Assembly: GCA_049347715.1 (NCBI GenBank)
Contig: CP186339.1
Span: 1,736,001-1,800,000, forward strand
Origin: Thalassotalea_B piscium_A
Lineage (GTDB): Bacteria > Pseudomonadota > Gammaproteobacteria > Enterobacterales > Alteromonadaceae
Length of the DNA stretch: 64,000 nt
Reading direction: 5' to 3'
Below are positions 26,660-35,862 of the stretch, in pieces; within the stretch, counting starts at the first letter, position 1; the number at the start of each line of letters is the position of its first letter. A program made the position numbers and the translations under genes. The notes beneath the pieces were generated by a model. The model had not been told where the DNA came from. It searched no databases and was given only the letters and a program-made list of their open reading frames with translations.

Positions 26660-27829
26660 ATGCTAGGTTTGTTATTTCTACTTCTGCCTGTCGCAATGGC
26701 TTATGGCTGGTTTATGGGGCGAAATAGTGTTAAGCAGAATAGCCATAATGCTAAGCAAGATCTGTCAATAAAATATTCTACTGGACTCAATTACCTATTA
26801 TCAAATCAACAAGATAAAGCGATAGAATACCTTATCGAAGCTTTTCAAGTTGAGGATGATACAGTTGAAGCCCATTTTGCCATGGCGAATCTCTTCCGTA
26901 AGCGAGGAGAATTAGACCGCGCATTAAAAATTCATGAGCACTTGGTTAGACAAAAACACTTACCGTCAAAAGCTAAACAACAAGCGGCATTTGAGTTAGG
27001 TAAAGATTTTTTAAGTGCAGGCTTGTTCGATCGCGCAGAAGCTATGTTCCAAAAGCTTATTAAATCAAAAAATTATAGTATTAAGTCTATTACCTACCTA
27101 ATGAAGATATACCAATCTACTAAAGATTGGCAGCAAGGACTATTGCTAGCAAAAAATATTGTAAAATCAAAAGATAAAAATTTATTACATGATCTGGCTA
27201 ACTTTTATTGTGAGTTAGCGACAATCGCGTTAGAACAAGACAAATTTATTGAAGTAATTGAATTATTGGAAAGTGCATTAAAATATGATGCAAATTCATG
27301 TCGAGCTAACTGGTTGCTTGCGAAAGTTTATGAAAATCACCAACAATACAATGAAGCTTGTTTATGTTACCAAGCGATTTATCAGCAAGATAAAGAATTT
27401 TTTCCTGATGTTATCGATAAAATGGAATTTTGTTATCAACAACTTGATGCTATCGATGAATTCCAAAAATTTATTAGAAAAGTTTATAACGAAACTGGCA
27501 GCTCTTCCGCTTTAATTAAAAATGTCGGTTATATAGAGCAGAAACAAGGTGCGAGTAAAGCTCTTGAGTTTACATTAGCAGCATTAAAGCGTAGACCGAC
27601 AATAAGAGGCTTTAATCACTTTATAAAAATGCAGATGGCCAGTGATGTTAGCCAAACTAACTTAACTAACTTAGATATGATTAATGAACTAATTTCAACA
27701 TATCTAAATGTTAAACATCGTTATAATTGTCGTAATTGTGGCTTTAACAGTAGTGTCCACTATTGGTCCTGTCCTTCTTGTCATGACTGGGAGCAAATGA
27801 AACCCATTCGCGGCTTGGAAGGTGAGTAA
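26660..27829 (+). CDS. lapB: LapB (YciM), TPR regulator of LPS synthesis
   Basis: A 389-residue protein: an N-terminal membrane anchor with AYGWFMGRNSVKQ, then a chain of tetratricopeptide repeats (about residues 35-330), then a C-terminal rubredoxin-type zinc site CRNCGF...CPSCHDW. In E. coli LapB presents LpxC to the FtsH protease and so limits LPS production. Paired with lapA and followed by pyrF, the conserved gammaproteobacterial order. Confidence 0.95.
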   Translation: MLGLLFLLLPVAMAYGWFMGRNSVKQNSHNAKQDLSIKYSTGLNYLLSNQQDKAIEYLIEAFQVEDDTVEAHFAMANLFRKRGELDRALKIHEHLVRQKHLPSKAKQQAAFELGKDFLSAGLFDRAEAMFQKLIKSKNYSIKSITYLMKIYQSTKDWQQGLLLAKNIVKSKDKNLLHDLANFYCELATIALEQDKFIEVIELLESALKYDANSCRANWLLAKVYENHQQYNEACLCYQAIYQQDKEFFPDVIDKMEFCYQQLDAIDEFQKFIRKVYNETGSSSALIKNVGYIEQKQGASKALEFTLAALKRRPTIRGFNHFIKMQMASDVSQTNLTNLDMINELISTYLNVKHRYNCRNCGFNSSVHYWSCPSCHDWEQMKPIRGLEGE

Positions 27830-27878
27830 GTAAACGTAAAATTAATGTGTTACATGATAAAGAATTAAGGATAGTAAA

Positions 27879-28574
27879 ATGAATGATCCTAAAGTGGTAG
27901 TTGCTTTAGATTTTGATAAAAAAATAGATGCGTTATCTTTTGTTGATAAAATTGAACCAAGCGACTGTCGCCTGAAAGTAGGTAAAGAAATGTTTACTTA
28001 TTTTGGACCTGAATTTGTTAAACAATTATCCGCAAAGGGCTTCGATATCTTTTTAGATCTTAAATTTCATGATATTCCTAATACTGTTGCCAAAGCGGTT
28101 ACCGCTGCTGCCGATCTTGGTGTCTGGATGGTAAATGTGCATGCGAGTGGTGGCACGCAAATGATGGTTAAATCTAAAGAAGCCCTACAACCCTACGGAG
28201 ATAAAGCTCCGTTGTTGATTGCGGTTACTGTGTTGACTAGTATGGGCCAAGAAGACTTAAACGGTATTGGGATCACTAAAACGCCTGCAGAACAAGTATT
28301 GTCACTGGCAAGCCTGACTAAAGAGGCTGGACTAGATGGGGTTGTTTGTTCCGCATGGGAAGCTGAGTCATTAAAAATTAAATTTGGTCACGACTTTAAA
28401 CTTATTACTCCAGGTATCAGGCCATTAGGAGCAAGTAGTGATGATCAAAAGCGTATTATGACACCAGAGCAAGCTATTGCCGTAGGTGTTGACTACTTAG
28501 TTATAGGACGTCCTATCACTAAAGCTAAAGATCCTCAAAGCGTATTACAACAAATTAATGCATCTTTAAGTTAA
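27879..28574 (+). CDS. pyrF: Orotidine 5'-phosphate decarboxylase
   Basis: A 231-residue TIM-barrel enzyme that makes UMP, the last step of pyrimidine synthesis. The catalytic Lys-Asp set is in FLDLKFHDIPNTVAKAV, with KVGKEMF upstream and TPGIRPLGASSDDQKRIMTP and YLVIGRPITKA near the C-terminus. Ribosome site AAGGA. It follows lapB by about 50 bases. Confidence 0.96.
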   Translation: MNDPKVVVALDFDKKIDALSFVDKIEPSDCRLKVGKEMFTYFGPEFVKQLSAKGFDIFLDLKFHDIPNTVAKAVTAAADLGVWMVNVHASGGTQMMVKSKEALQPYGDKAPLLIAVTVLTSMGQEDLNGIGITKTPAEQVLSLASLTKEAGLDGVVCSAWEAESLKIKFGHDFKLITPGIRPLGASSDDQKRIMTPEQAIAVGVDYLVIGRPITKAKDPQSVLQQINASLS

Positions 28575-28724
28575 CTCGTCCTAGTTAATCAAAATTATAG
28601 TAATGATTAACAACTGGTTAAGTTTTTCTTTTTTAAAACTTGACAGATTTCTCATTCAATTCTAAACCTAAAATGTTGTCATATGATTGGCAACTTTTTA
28701 GATTAAAAACAAGGATTGAAAATT

Positions 28725-29033
28725 ATGAAAAAATCTATACTTCTTCCACTTTCTATTCTTTTATTTTCTGCTCCGTTATTTAACGTTTATTCGATGGATA
28801 AATCGAGTGAGGTTAAATCACAAGTTGAGCAAGTACAGCAAGCGGTTATTGATATTAATAATGCTGATATCAACACCTTAGCTACCCTTAAAGGAGTAGG
28901 ATTAAAACGTGCTCAGGCGATAATTGATTATCGAGAACAACATGGAAAGTTTACCTCTTTGGAGCAGTTACTTGAAGTGAAGGGGATTGGTAGTACGTTT
29001 ATACAAAAGAATAAAGCATTAATTAAGATATAA
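28725..29033 (+). CDS. ComEA-like helix-hairpin-helix DNA-binding protein
   Basis: A 102-residue secreted protein. It has a signal peptide (KKSILLPLSILLFSAPLFNVYS), then a short acidic linker and two helix-hairpin-helix motifs: DINNADINTLATLKGVGLKRAQAIIDYRE and FTSLEQLLEVKGIGSTFI. ComEA binds incoming double-stranded DNA in the periplasm during natural transformation; this small single-domain form is common in gammaproteobacteria. The ATG at 28725 has AAGGA nine bases upstream; a TTG at 28716 is in frame but overlaps the ribosome site. Confidence 0.82.
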   Translation: MKKSILLPLSILLFSAPLFNVYSMDKSSEVKSQVEQVQQAVIDINNADINTLATLKGVGLKRAQAIIDYREQHGKFTSLEQLLEVKGIGSTFIQKNKALIKI

Positions 29034-29054
29034 GCTTTACTTGTTAATAAAAAA

Positions 29055-29084
29055 AAACGCCAGTATAAATACTGGCGTTTTAAT
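29055..29084. terminator. Bidirectional terminator between comEA-like gene and rne
   Basis: Perfect 11-bp stem AAACGCCAGTA/TACTGGCGTTT with a TAAA loop, an A-run before it and a T-run after it, between two convergent genes. Confidence 0.9.
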
Positions 29085-29108
29085 TGGTAATAGAGGTACT
29101 AACAGATG

Positions 29109-32100
29109 TTAGGGTTTAGTAGGACCACATCCTGCTCTATTAACTACATCTTCAACCTTTGCCATTTTTCCTGATAAAGTATGAGTGACACGTTCACTAC
29201 TATCAGCAAATGCCGTAGGCAATTCTGCAATCGTATTAATTGTTTCTGTTTTCATCATTTCTGAAGAAGAATGACTTTGTTTATGTTGAGTAGCTTTTTT
29301 ACTCGGTAACTTAGCTTTTACTTTCTTATCAGCTTTCGCCGCTGGCTTTTTAACATCTACTTTCGGAGCGGCTTCAGTGATGATTGCTTCTTCTTCAACG
29401 CTAGCTTTTTCTGAAGGGGCAGTTGCTTCAACAGGTTCAGGCTGCGTATTAGTCGAGGTTTCTTCTTTCGCTACTTTTACTTTAGCAGGTGCTTTCTTAG
29501 GTTTAGTTACCGCTTTTGCTGCTTTTTTGGGTTTTGGTTGAGCAACCTCAGTTTCAACTGGTTCAACGTCTTTAGTCTCTACCACTTTCGTTTCATTAGA
29601 AGGCTTAGGTTGAGTTTCAGTTACGTCACTCACTTTAGTTTCTTCTACAGAACTTGGTTGTACATCCGTTGATTCGATAACCGGTGTTTGATTTTCAGAA
29701 GTTGTTTCAACTGCTTTTTTATCTGCAGGTTGTTCAAACAAGTCTTGTTGTACTTCTGCTTTAACATCAGTACCAGCATCTTCATTTTTAGCACCATTTG
29801 GGTAACGAGTTTTAACAGGATCTGATGTTACCTCATTATTTTTTGCATTTTCTTCTGCTTGTGCTTGATCAAATTCAGGTGTGATATCAGATTTTGTTTC
29901 ATTATTTTGGCGACGTCTTTGACCATTATTACGTAAATGACGAGGTGAGCGACGGCTACGAGGTCGTTGTTCATCTTGTGCTTTAGTATTGTCATTATCG
30001 TCGGTAGAAACGTTTTCTGTTTTCGGTTCTTTGACTTGGTCTGCATTTTCAATGACTTTTGCTGGTTTAGTGGCAACAGCAGGTGTTTCTGTAATTGCTA
30101 CCGAATCAGTAGTGTCATTAACAACTTTACTGTCGTCAACACGTCTTACTTTCTTACGGTTATTACGACGTTGACGGCGTTCAGCTACCTTTTCCTCTTT
30201 AGGCTTTTCTTCTTTAGCTTTTTGAGGACGTTCGTTGGTAGGTTTACGAGCTGGCTTAGCTTGTTGCTCTTTATTGTCTACATCTTTGTTGTTGGTATTG
30301 CGTTTGTCGTTTCGATTATCTGTTCTATTATCGTTTTTACGATTATTTCTACGTGGGTTTTGACGACTACGAGTTTGGCGATTATCTGTTTTTTCAGGGC
30401 GAGTGCTAGGTTTTGGAGTAGGTTTAACTTCTACTTCTTCGCTAGCAAATACACCTTTAACCCAACTAACTAAGCCTGAAAGCAAACCGCTTTCTTTTTT
30501 CGTTTCAACAACAACTTTCGTTGGTGCTTTGGCTTTTGCTTGTGGTTTTTCAGGGGCAGTCATACCTTGCAGAATAGGTTCATCTTTTTTAATGCCTTCT
30601 TTTGCAAATTTAGGCATTACAGCTTCTTCAGGCGCACTTTCTATCGCAGGGATGTTGTAACTTGCTTCAGCTATAGTCTCATCTTGACGTACACGAAGGA
30701 CTTCATACTGAGGCGTGTCCATATTAGGGTTTGGTATAATTAAGACTCTGACGCCATGATGTTTTTCAACATGAAAAACTGAACGACGCTTTTCGTTTAA
30801 TAAATACGTTGCAACAGGTACTGGCACTTGAGCCTGTACTTGCAAGGTATTATCTTTAATGGCTTCTTCTTCCATTAAACGTAAAATAGAGAGTGCTAAT
30901 GATTCAACGCCACGGACATGACCTGTACCATTACAACGAGGACATACACCTTGACTCGTTTCACCAATTGATGGGCGTAAACGTTGACGAGACATTTCAA
31001 GTAAACCAAAACGTGAAATACGACCTAATTGAATGCGGGCACGATCCTGTTTAACAGCATCACGAATACGATTTTCTACTTCACGTTGATGACGGACTGG
31101 TGTCATATCGATAAAATCGATAACCACTAAACCACCTAAATCACGTAAACGTAATTGACGAGCAATTTCATCAGCCGCTTCTAAGTTGGTATTAAACGCG
31201 GTTTCTTCAATATCTCCGCCTTTAGTTGCTCTTGCAGAGTTAATGTCAATAGAAGTCATTGCTTCCGTTGGATCAATAACAATTGAGCCACCAGAAGGTA
31301 GTCTTACTTCACGTTGAAATGCTGATTCAATTTGTGTTTCAATTTGATAATGAGTAAATAACGGAACGTCATTGGTATAAAGTTTAACTTTACTCGCAAA
31401 ATCAGGACGAACAGTTTCAATATGTTTTTTAATGCTTTCAAATGTTTTAGGTCGATCAATAAGTACTTCACCTATATCTCGGCGTAAGTAATCACGAATA
31501 GCACGTAAAATTACATTTGTTTCTTGGTGAATAAGGAACGGAGCAGGGCGACTAGCCGCTGCATCTTCAATCGCTTTCCAGTGATGAAGTAGGACACTTA
31601 AATCCCATTCTAGCTCATCGTAATCTTTACCTACACCAGCAGTACGAACGATTAGTCCCATGCCTTTCGGTAATTCCAATTTACTTAATGATGTTTTTAA
31701 ATCAGTGCGTTCATCACCTTCAATACGGCGAGAGATTCCACCAGCGCGAGGGTTATTTGGCATTAATACTAAATAACTTCCGGCTAAACTAATAAAAGTC
31801 GTTAGTGCTGCACCTTTTTGACCACGTTCTTCTTTGTCAATTTGTACAATGACTTCTTGGCCTTCAGATAACACATCTTTAATGTTAGGACGACCTTGAA
31901 AAGAATATCCTTTAGGAAAGTATTCTCTGGCAATTTCTTTCATGGGTAAGAAGCCGTGGCGGTCTGCACCATAATCGACAAAGGCAGCTTCTAAAGACGG
32001 CTCTATACGAGTGATTTTAGCCTTATAAATATTGGCTTTTTTCTGTTCATGACCTGGGCTTTCGATATCTAAATCGTAAAGTTGTTGACCATCAACAAGG

Positions 32101-32150
32101 GCTACACGTAACTCTTCCGATTGTGTAGCATTGATTAACATACGTTTCAT
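29109..32150 (-). CDS. rne: Ribonuclease E
   Basis: A 1013-residue endonuclease that starts mRNA decay and processes rRNA and tRNA. The catalytic half (about 1-520) has the S1 domain (ITRIEPSLEAAFVDYGADRHGFL), the DNase I-like segment with VVIDFIDM, and the zinc link CPRCNGTG that holds the tetramer. The C-terminal half is disordered: an Arg/Asn-rich RNA-binding stretch (about 590-680) and Ala/Pro/Lys/Glu-rich segments that would hold the degradosome microdomains. An amphipathic membrane-anchoring helix is expected near GLLSGLVSWVKGVFA. An 8-bp hairpin sits directly at its ribosome site. Confidence 0.95.
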   Translation of the reverse strand: MKRMLINATQSEELRVALVDGQQLYDLDIESPGHEQKKANIYKAKITRIEPSLEAAFVDYGADRHGFLPMKEIAREYFPKGYSFQGRPNIKDVLSEGQEVIVQIDKEERGQKGAALTTFISLAGSYLVLMPNNPRAGGISRRIEGDERTDLKTSLSKLELPKGMGLIVRTAGVGKDYDELEWDLSVLLHHWKAIEDAAASRPAPFLIHQETNVILRAIRDYLRRDIGEVLIDRPKTFESIKKHIETVRPDFASKVKLYTNDVPLFTHYQIETQIESAFQREVRLPSGGSIVIDPTEAMTSIDINSARATKGGDIEETAFNTNLEAADEIARQLRLRDLGGLVVIDFIDMTPVRHQREVENRIRDAVKQDRARIQLGRISRFGLLEMSRQRLRPSIGETSQGVCPRCNGTGHVRGVESLALSILRLMEEEAIKDNTLQVQAQVPVPVATYLLNEKRRSVFHVEKHHGVRVLIIPNPNMDTPQYEVLRVRQDETIAEASYNIPAIESAPEEAVMPKFAKEGIKKDEPILQGMTAPEKPQAKAKAPTKVVVETKKESGLLSGLVSWVKGVFASEEVEVKPTPKPSTRPEKTDNRQTRSRQNPRRNNRKNDNRTDNRNDKRNTNNKDVDNKEQQAKPARKPTNERPQKAKEEKPKEEKVAERRQRRNNRKKVRRVDDSKVVNDTTDSVAITETPAVATKPAKVIENADQVKEPKTENVSTDDNDNTKAQDEQRPRSRRSPRHLRNNGQRRRQNNETKSDITPEFDQAQAEENAKNNEVTSDPVKTRYPNGAKNEDAGTDVKAEVQQDLFEQPADKKAVETTSENQTPVIESTDVQPSSVEETKVSDVTETQPKPSNETKVVETKDVEPVETEVAQPKPKKAAKAVTKPKKAPAKVKVAKEETSTNTQPEPVEATAPSEKASVEEEAIITEAAPKVDVKKPAAKADKKVKAKLPSKKATQHKQSHSSSEMMKTETINTIAELPTAFADSSERVTHTLSGKMAKVEDVVNRAGCGPTKP

Positions 32151-32155
32151 AGTTC

Positions 32156-32180
32156 TTGTGACTCATAATTATAGTCACAA
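32156..32180 (-). promoter_or_regulatory. Hairpin at the rne ribosome-binding region
   Basis: TTGTGACT (32156-32163) and AGTCACAA (32173-32180) form an 8-bp perfect stem that ends about 6 bases before the rne ATG. In E. coli the rne leader carries hairpins through which RNase E controls its own mRNA; a similar role is inferred here. Confidence 0.55.
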
Positions 32181-32747
32181 CACACCATATGCGTAGAACA
32201 CAAAGCAATCTGTTGCTATGGTAACAGCAATTTGTCAGCCTCACGGGTGTCAATCTTATTACGCCATATTACGTAATAAGCTGTTAAAAAAATCTGATTG
32301 TATCGTTTACTTTATTGTTATCACAATAAAGAGAATTTTTTCTTTATGTGCTCAGCTAGTGTGCTGTGCTATCTCGATAAGTTTTCTAATAATACTACTG
32401 ATGTAATTCAGTATTTGCCTTTGTTGGCCTTTTACTTATCGATATTTTTAATATAATAAGCTTTAATTGGCTGGGGTAAATGTTTATGCTGTGTCGTTGA
32501 CAAGTTACGCACGTCAATTCTTGCAATAGGCTTTTCTCTTAACAAGTCATGTATTTAGTGCTTGAAAAGGTAGCCGCATTTTTCCTCTTACGCTTCTTAT
32601 AAAGCTTGCGTTTTTTGTTACATTGATGTGATTACTTATGTAACTTCTTTATTATCTCACTTTTTATTAGAAAAAGGCAATTAAATAAAGATGTTAATTC
32701 GTTAAAATGTCAGTAATTTGATAAAAACTTATGATAAACTCCGCCTT
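32181..32747. other. Divergent rne/rluC intergenic region
   Basis: About 570 AT-rich bases with no credible gene; it fits a long rne leader plus promoters for both genes. A candidate rluC -10 TATGAT is at 32730-32735, which would put the rluC transcript start within about 10 bases of its ATG. A further inverted repeat (TTGCTGTTACC with a complementary AGCAA, near 32211-32230) lies in the rne leader. Confidence 0.5.
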
Positions 32748-33704
32748 ATGAATGATACTACTAAACCACAAGTCCGCTTTATTACTATTGATAGTGAAGA
32801 CGAAGGACAAAGAATTGACAACTTTCTAGTTAAAACACTCAAAGGTGTTCCTAAAAGTATGATCTACCGTTTGTTAAGAAAAGGTGAGATCAGAGTCAAC
32901 AAAAAACGAACTAAACCTGATTATAAACTCGTTAATGAGGATATTCTCCGAGTTGCTCCTATTCGCGTTTCTGAAAATAGTAACGAAGTTTCAACTAAGT
33001 TGAGTGTAGTTGCTAATTTGGAGAAACAAATCTTATTTGAAGATGATAGATTAATTGTAATTAATAAACCTTCTGGCATGGCAGTACATGGTGGTAGTGG
33101 ATTAAGTTTTGGCTTAATTGAGGCGTTAAGGGCTTTAAGACCTGATGCTCGAATGCTTGAATTAGTTCATCGCCTTGACCGAGATACCTCTGGTTGTCTA
33201 GTGGTGGCAAAAAAACGTTCAGCGTTAAGAAATTTACACGAACAATTGCGTAATAAAACGGTTCAAAAATTTTACCATGCATTAGTAAAAGGACGCTGGT
33301 CGCCTAAATTAACTAAAGTATCTGAATCGTTGAAAAAGAATGACTTAAAATCTGGGGAACGAGTGGTTATTGTTGATAATATCAATGGTAAAGAGTCTGA
33401 AACACGTTTTAAAGTCATACAGCACTTTCAAGATGCGACTTTAGTTAGAGCCTTCCCTGTTACTGGTAGAACTCATCAAATCAGAGTGCATTGCCAAGTG
33501 ACTGGTCATCCAATTGCATGTGATGCTAAATATGGACACCCTGACTTTGATGCTTATATGAGAGGAATGGGATTAAAACGATTGTTTTTACATGCAGCCA
33601 GTATTGAATTTACTCATCCTTTGACTGAACAGCGAATGAAAATTGAAGCGCCTTTAGAACCGTCATTAGAGAAGTGTCTTAAACAATTAAAAAAAGCAAA
33701 ATAA
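32748..33704 (+). CDS. rluC: 23S rRNA pseudouridine synthase RluC
   Basis: A 318-residue protein. An N-terminal S4 RNA-binding domain (QRIDNFLVKTLKGVPKSMIYRLLRKGEIRVNKKR) precedes the RluA-type catalytic domain with the active Asp in HRLDRDTSGCLVVAKK and RTHQIRVH further on. It makes pseudouridines in domain II/IV of 23S rRNA (positions 955, 2504 and 2580 in E. coli). Start at the ATG 32748; an upstream in-frame TTG is less likely. Divergent from rne, the conserved arrangement. Confidence 0.93.
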   Translation: MNDTTKPQVRFITIDSEDEGQRIDNFLVKTLKGVPKSMIYRLLRKGEIRVNKKRTKPDYKLVNEDILRVAPIRVSENSNEVSTKLSVVANLEKQILFEDDRLIVINKPSGMAVHGGSGLSFGLIEALRALRPDARMLELVHRLDRDTSGCLVVAKKRSALRNLHEQLRNKTVQKFYHALVKGRWSPKLTKVSESLKKNDLKSGERVVIVDNINGKESETRFKVIQHFQDATLVRAFPVTGRTHQIRVHCQVTGHPIACDAKYGHPDFDAYMRGMGLKRLFLHAASIEFTHPLTEQRMKIEAPLEPSLEKCLKQLKKAK

Positions 33705-33730
33705 AATAATGTCAGGTTTTGATAATAGTA

Positions 33731-34387
33731 ATGATTAGTAAAAATTATAAATTGGTCATCTTTGACTGGGATGGAACCTTAATGGACTCCATTGAACGTA
33801 TAGTTTCATCAATGAAGTCGGCTGCGCTAAGTGTTAATGTTGAAGCGCCTTCAACGATAGCGGCAAAAAGCATTATAGGCAAAAGTTTAGATGATGGTAT
33901 GAAAGAATTGTTCCCATCACACACGCCGGATGTTTGGCATCAAATTAAGCTGGCTTATAAAGAACAATATACCCATTTAAATGATACACCCAGCCAGCTT
34001 TTTGACCATGCACTACAATTACTTGAGAAATTAACGGACAACAACAAAATACTCGCTGTTGCTACAGGTAAAGGACGTGACGGACTCGAAAGAGTTTGGC
34101 AAGCGACGCAGACTAAACACTTCTTTAAAGCATCTCGATGCGCCATAGAGTGTCAATCTAAACCTGATCCTGAAATGTTACTGCAATTATTACAAGAATT
34201 AGGTGTTCAAGCGTCAGAAGCCGTAATGATAGGTGATACCATTCATGATCTAGCGATGGCTGAAAACGCAGGTGTTGATAGTATAGGCGTGACTTATGGT
34301 GTTCATACTAGGGAAGAGTTAGCACGCTACAATCCCAAAGCCATTGTTGATTCTGTGATTGAATTAGAAAAACTGCTAATTAGTTAG
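33731..34387 (+). CDS. HAD-family phosphatase
   Basis: About 218 residues. Motif I is FDWDGTLMDSIERI, motif II VATGKGRDGLER, motif III SKPDPEML and motif IV MIGDTIHDLAMAENAG. The DWDGTLMDS form and the cap domain resemble phosphoglycolate-phosphatase-like or beta-phosphoglucomutase-like HAD-IA proteins that often sit beside rluC. The substrate is unknown. ATG at 33731 chosen over an in-frame TTG at 33719; no strong ribosome site is seen. It is probably co-transcribed with rluC. Confidence 0.8.
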   Translation: MISKNYKLVIFDWDGTLMDSIERIVSSMKSAALSVNVEAPSTIAAKSIIGKSLDDGMKELFPSHTPDVWHQIKLAYKEQYTHLNDTPSQLFDHALQLLEKLTDNNKILAVATGKGRDGLERVWQATQTKHFFKASRCAIECQSKPDPEMLLQLLQELGVQASEAVMIGDTIHDLAMAENAGVDSIGVTYGVHTREELARYNPKAIVDSVIELEKLLIS

Positions 34388-34424
34388 CAGTTTCTATGTG
34401 AAGAGTGCTTGTCTATATATAAGC

Positions 34425-35024
34425 TTATTTTTGCTTTTCTTGAAGGGCAAGTACGTCCACATTAAATTCTGCAAGTAATGCGGTGAGTTTAATCAAAGGC
34501 AAACCGATTAAACTGTTTGGATCATCACCCTCGAGACGATCAAACAAACAAATACCTAGTCCTTCACTTTTAAAGCTGCCTGCACACTTTAACGGGAGCT
34601 CAGCATTAACATAATGGGTAATGCTTTCTTTAGTTAATGTCTTAAAGTGAACATGAAAAGGTTCTACTAGAGATTTAGCTACTTTGTTCTCACTATCATA
34701 TACACATAAACCGGTATAAAAGGTGATACATTTGCCACTAAACATTGAAAGCTGTTCAATGGCTTTTTCTATAGTATGAGGTTTTCCAAGAATTTCACCT
34801 TCACAAACGGCAACTTGATCTGAACCAATAATTAAAGCCTTAGGATACTCTAGAGCAACCGCTTTCGCTTTTTCAATAGCTAATCGTTCAACAAGTGCTA
34901 TTGGTGTTTCATTATCTAGTGGTGTTTCATCAATATTTGGTTTGGCGGTAACAAAAGGTAAATTCAACTTTTCTAGCAGAGAACGACGAAAAGGAGAAGT
35001 TGAACCCAAAACGAGTGTTTTCAT
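34425..35024 (-). CDS. yceF: Maf-like nucleotide pyrophosphatase YceF
   Basis: A 199-residue Maf/HAM1-fold enzyme. Start MKTLVLGSTSPFRRSLLEKLNLPF, then ERLAIEKAKAVA and the catalytic GSDQVAVCEG; FKSEGLGICLFDRLEGDDPNSLIGLPL closes the fold. The YceF branch hydrolyses 7-methyl-GTP in E. coli. It is divergent from yceD-rpmF, the usual arrangement. Confidence 0.9.
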   Translation of the reverse strand: MKTLVLGSTSPFRRSLLEKLNLPFVTAKPNIDETPLDNETPIALVERLAIEKAKAVALEYPKALIIGSDQVAVCEGEILGKPHTIEKAIEQLSMFSGKCITFYTGLCVYDSENKVAKSLVEPFHVHFKTLTKESITHYVNAELPLKCAGSFKSEGLGICLFDRLEGDDPNSLIGLPLIKLTALLAEFNVDVLALQEKQK

Positions 35025-35105
35025 GTAAATGACTCAATAATTAAACAGATACATGCTAATATATGGCTTATATTGGATTTTTAAACAGATTTAGCTAATT
35101 TTCTT

Positions 35106-35134
35106 TTGACACTTGCCTTGATGAGCATTATTAT
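35106..35134 (+). promoter_or_regulatory. Consensus-like promoter of yceD-rpmF with almost no leader
   Basis: -35 TTGACA (35106-35111), 17-base spacer, -10 TATTAT (35129-35134), followed by a GCGCGCC discriminator. A start about 7 bases after the -10 falls within a few bases of the yceD ATG at 35144, so the mRNA would be nearly leaderless. A GC-rich discriminator is a hallmark of stringently controlled promoters. Confidence 0.7.
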
Positions 35135-35143
35135 GCGCGCCTT

Positions 35144-35656
35144 ATGCAGAATCTTAAACTTCCAATAACAATAAATCCGATTAAAAGCGCACAGCAACGG
35201 TCAGTGTGTAACGGCATGTATAAGTTATCGGAAATGAACAGATTGTTTGCGGTTTGTGAAAGCGGCTGTGAACATGTGCATGTTAGTGTAAAATTTGATG
35301 TGGATGAGCTTGGCCTGGTAGTTATTTCAGGTAAAGGATCGGCAACAGTTTCGTTAGCATGTCAGCGGTGTAATGAGGCATTTGAGCATAAATTGGATTT
35401 GGATTTTCAATTCAGTCCAGTAAAAAATGCTGAAGCCGCTGAAAACTTGCCGTCATATTATGACGCAATTGAATTAGATGAAAATGGTGAAGTTAACTTG
35501 CGTGAGTTAGTGGAAGAAGAGTTAATGCTCGCTATTCCATTGATACCACGGCATGAACTTGAAGATTGTCAGTCTCCAGCTGATAGTGTTTGGGGTGAAT
35601 TGCCTGAAGAGCTTGATAAGCCGAATCCATTTGATGTATTGAAAAAACTTAAATAA
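35144..35656 (+). CDS. yceD: YceD (DUF177) protein
   Basis: A 170-residue protein. Start MQNLKLPITINPIKSAQQRS, similar to E. coli YceD; the Cys pair in SLACQRCNEAFEH and the C-terminal FGELPEE-like WGELPEELDKPNPFDVLKKLK are family signatures. The plant homologue is linked to 23S rRNA maturation; the bacterial role is poorly defined. rpmF follows after 24 bases. Start codon supported by homology of the N-terminus, although there is no room for a ribosome site in the predicted transcript. Confidence 0.88.
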   Translation: MQNLKLPITINPIKSAQQRSVCNGMYKLSEMNRLFAVCESGCEHVHVSVKFDVDELGLVVISGKGSATVSLACQRCNEAFEHKLDLDFQFSPVKNAEAAENLPSYYDAIELDENGEVNLRELVEEELMLAIPLIPRHELEDCQSPADSVWGELPEELDKPNPFDVLKKLK

Positions 35657-35680
35657 TTAACAGATTTTAGGAGTTAGCTA

Positions 35681-35851
35681 ATGGCAGTTCAAAAGAGCAA
35701 AAAGTCTCGTTCTAGACGTGGCATGCGCCGTTCACATGACGCATTAACAACAGAAAACTTATCAGTAGATCCAGTATCTGGTGAAAAACACCTTCGTCAT
35801 CACATAACAGCTGATGGCTTTTATAAAGGTGTTAAAGTAATCGCTAAATAA
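35681..35851 (+). CDS. rpmF: 50S ribosomal protein L32
   Basis: A 56-residue protein, starting MAVQKSKKSRSRRGMRRSHD and ending HHITADGFYKGVKVIAK, typical of L32 without the zinc cysteines. AGGAG lies 8 bases before the ATG. It sits between yceD and plsX, the standard context that links ribosome and lipid synthesis. Confidence 0.96.
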   Translation: MAVQKSKKSRSRRGMRRSHDALTTENLSVDPVSGEKHLRHHITADGFYKGVKVIAK

Positions 35852-35862
35852 GCGTAATTACT

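Noticed and set aside
29967..30473. Open frame of 168 codons opposite rne
   Set aside because: It is the complement of the low-complexity C-terminal half of RNase E; its Phe/Ile/Val-rich product is an artefact of the Lys/Glu/Arg codons on the other strand.
32218..32406. Plus-strand open frame of 62 codons in the rne/rluC gap
   Set aside because: No ribosome site, hydrophobic and Cys-rich by chance composition, and it lies in the expected rne leader and promoter region.
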